Below are positions 61,872-64,000 of a stretch of 64,000 bases of DNA, one piece after another; position 1 is the first letter of the stretch; each line of letters starts with the position of its first letter. The notes under the pieces are model-generated. The model saw only the letters and a program-made list of their open reading frames with translations. It did not search any database and had not been told where the DNA came from. Source of the stretch: Dioscorea cayenensis subsp. rotundata (taxonomy: Eukaryota; Streptophyta; Magnoliopsida; Dioscoreales; Dioscoreaceae); contig NC_052489.1 of the NCBI RefSeq assembly GCF_009730915.1, positions 31,117,916 to 31,181,915 of the forward strand, in the 5' to 3' direction. The translations under genes and the position numbers were made by a program.

Positions 61872-64000
61872 ATGGGGACAATGAAAAAGCCCAGACTCAG
61901 GGACCTTGAAGAGATTGAAGAAGCACGGAGCTCTAACACTGACACTACCAAACTAGGAGCTGCAGTGGACAAGAGTCTCTCCATTGAAAATCTCATCAAA
62001 CATAATGAGAATGATAATCTCAGACTGTTGCAGCAACAGAAACAGAGAATAGATAGGTATTAATTAAACTTCATTTCTTCTTCTTATTATATACATAACT
62101 TTTAGCATTGCTTTATATATATATATATATATATATGAATATGTTTGAGGTGAGGTACAGTAACCTATGTGTGGAAGCTGAGTACCAAGTAGTTGAAGGA
62201 AAGCCTCTGCCAAGTCTATGGAATGCAGCCAAGGAGTCTTTCTCTGTGAGTATGATTAGATTACTGCACTGCTTTTCATGCATGGATGCCATGCATTTAT
62301 TATGACATGGTAATGGTTTGTGTGGAACAGGGGCTTCTAAAGCTAGCAGGTTTTTCAACCATGAAGATGCAAAGGTTAGCATCATCAAAGATGTCAGTGG
62401 TGTCATCAAGCCTTCCAGGTAAGTGTTAAGCATGCATTATTTCGTTTGCAAAAATAACATGTATTGAAATAAAAATAATAATAAATAAGTACTTGTTTCT
62501 AGTACGTGTGAAATGCTAAAATTTATCAATGAATTTTGATTTTGTTTAATAAATTTAATTATAAAATAATATTACTCTATTTTTAATAATAAATAATTTC
62601 TTATTTGCCGAGGTGCTTGTCGAAGTTTGGGAACGCAAAGTAATGATTTTTTTATAGGAAAAATATATATATATACATTGTGGTTGCAGAATAACACTGT
62701 TACTGGGACCCCCAGGATGTGGAAAAAGAAAAACCACTTTCCTTCTTGCTCTTGCAGGGAAACTAGATAATCCCTCCAGGTATTCTTACTCATTTTTGAG
62801 CGCTTATTTTTTATTTTTTATTTTTTATTTTTTCCCAAAGAATCATTAATCATGTATTACATAAGAATTCCATTTTTATTTTCTACTGTGATGTAAAGCT
62901 CAGACTCACATTTCTAAAGAAATTAGTTATTTCGTCCAGGTTACAGGGGAGGTTACTAACAATGGCTACAAACTGGGGGAATTTGTTCCTGAGAACCTGA
63001 GAAAACGTCTTCATATATCAGCCAACATGATTTGCACATTCCTGAGATGACTGTCAGAGAGACAATGAACTTTTCAGCTTGGTTTCAGGGTGTTGGCAGC
63101 AGGGCAGGTAAGGGGTTTTTTGAATCTTACATCCAAACAACTTGTTCTCATAAATGTCTGATTAACAAAATCATGCAGAAATCTTGAAGGAAGTTGTTAA
63201 AAGAGAGAAACAACAAGGGATTATCCCTGATGCAGAGATTGAGCAATTTATGAAGGTAAAGCAAAACCACACTTTTCCAAAGTATATACCTACACTACAT
63301 AAATGTTTATTTATTTGTCCTTCTTCTCTTTATAGGCGGCAACATCTGTGAAAGGACTAGAAACAAGTATTCAGACTGATTATGTGATGAAGGTGATATT
63401 CCTTAACATTCCCAGATTGTAGAATGCATTCCAACAACAGAAATGTTCTAACAGAGGTTTTTTTTTTCCTTAACAATAATGTTGTTGTGTTATCAGATCA
63501 TGGTAATGGATGTGTGTGCAGATATAATGGTTGGGGATGCCATGAGAAGAGGTATATCTGGTGGTCAGAAGAAAAGACTGACCACAGCAGAGGTGATTGT
63601 TGGACCAACAAAAGCTCTCTTCATGGATGAAATCTCAACTGGATTAGATAGCTCCACCACATTCCAGATTGTCACTTGTCTACAACAAATGGCTCACATT
63701 AACAGAGCTACTATTGTCATATCCCTCCTCCAGCCTGCACCTGAAACATATGATCTCTTTCGACGACATTATTTGTGATGGCTGAAGGTAAGATTGTGTA
63801 CCAGGGCCCTCGTGATCAAGCTCTCCCTTTCTTTGAAGAATGCGGTTTCAGATGTCCAGAAAGAAAAGGAGAAGCTGATTTTCTCCAAGAGGTAACAATA
63901 CTTATACTGATAGTGCATGATTGAATAATATTGTCTTGAGAGTTTTCCCCTCATATAGATGCTGTTGCCTTGTTTTGATTGCATTCAGATTCTGTCTAGA
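61872..64000 (+). pseudogene. decaying tandem copy of the ABCG transporter (partial, runs off window)
   Basis: Exon-by-exon homology to the neighbouring ABCG gene is clear: [60 protein letters not shown]; signature [22 protein letters not shown]. Lesions: the start and acceptor of exon 2 are replaced by a (TA)n tract (62113-62136). One T is missing from the T-run in exon 3 (near 62348). Two codons are inserted in the Walker A P-loop (GCGKRKTT, 62721-62735), and one base is lost near 62769-62772. An 8-bp duplication of cctgagaa (62988-63003) shifts exon 5, and small insertions break exon 8 at about 63759-63776. Exons 6 and 7 remain open. It cannot encode a working transporter. It continues beyond 64000. 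Confidence 0.9.

Overview
The window is nuclear DNA from a flowering plant. The evidence is AT-rich intergenic sequence, many short GT-AG introns, and plant-only families: a CBL-interacting kinase, a PTI1-like kinase, a pleiotropic-drug-resistance ABCG transporter, an X8 callose-binding protein and plant L1 LINEs. A non-grass monocot such as a yam would fit, but that is only an impression. Exon structures were worked out by hand from reading frame, splice-site consensus and family homology.

Layout. 1-2.6 kb is intergenic. 2.6-4.45 kb (+) encodes a secreted protein of a plant-specific family (DUF7705 type) with a one-base frameshift in its last exon. 5.9-9.2 kb (+) is a CIPK1/CIPK17-clade kinase with a one-base frameshift just after its start. 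10.0-17.9 kb (-) is a complete 16-exon SMU1 splicing factor. It is divergent, across a 0.64-kb shared promoter, from RCL1 at 18.6-20.9 kb (+), a ribosome-biogenesis protein. 21.9-25.2 kb (-) is an NYN-domain putative RNase. 25.7-33.2 kb is a transposon cluster: a LINE tail, a foldback MITE and a full-length degenerate L1 LINE bracketed by a roughly 20-bp target-site duplication. 33.3-34.2 kb (-) is an X8-domain protein. 36.1-38.0 kb (+) is a transmembrane receptor-like kinase that converges on a PTI1-like kinase at 38.3-40.7 kb (-). 41.4-50.0 kb has no gene and holds SINE-like elements, LINE tails, long TA microsatellites and an unclassified repeat. 50.1-57.5 kb (+) is a 23-exon full-size ABCG transporter, intact except for one frameshift. 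57.6-61.3 kb holds two more LINE remnants. 61.9-64.0 kb is the start of a tandem ABCG copy that is clearly a pseudogene.

The genes do not form one pathway. Two pairings are notable: SMU1/RCL1 (both RNA-processing housekeeping genes on one divergent promoter) and the convergent kinase pair RLK/PTI1-like. I found no novel multi-gene system. The most informative observations are these: L1 insertion and tail structure; two foldback MITEs with 9-10-bp target duplications; two GC-AG introns; a PTI1-like kinase without the catalytic HRD aspartate; the decaying ABCG duplicate with a P-loop insertion; and single-base indels in three otherwise intact genes, which may be assembly errors.
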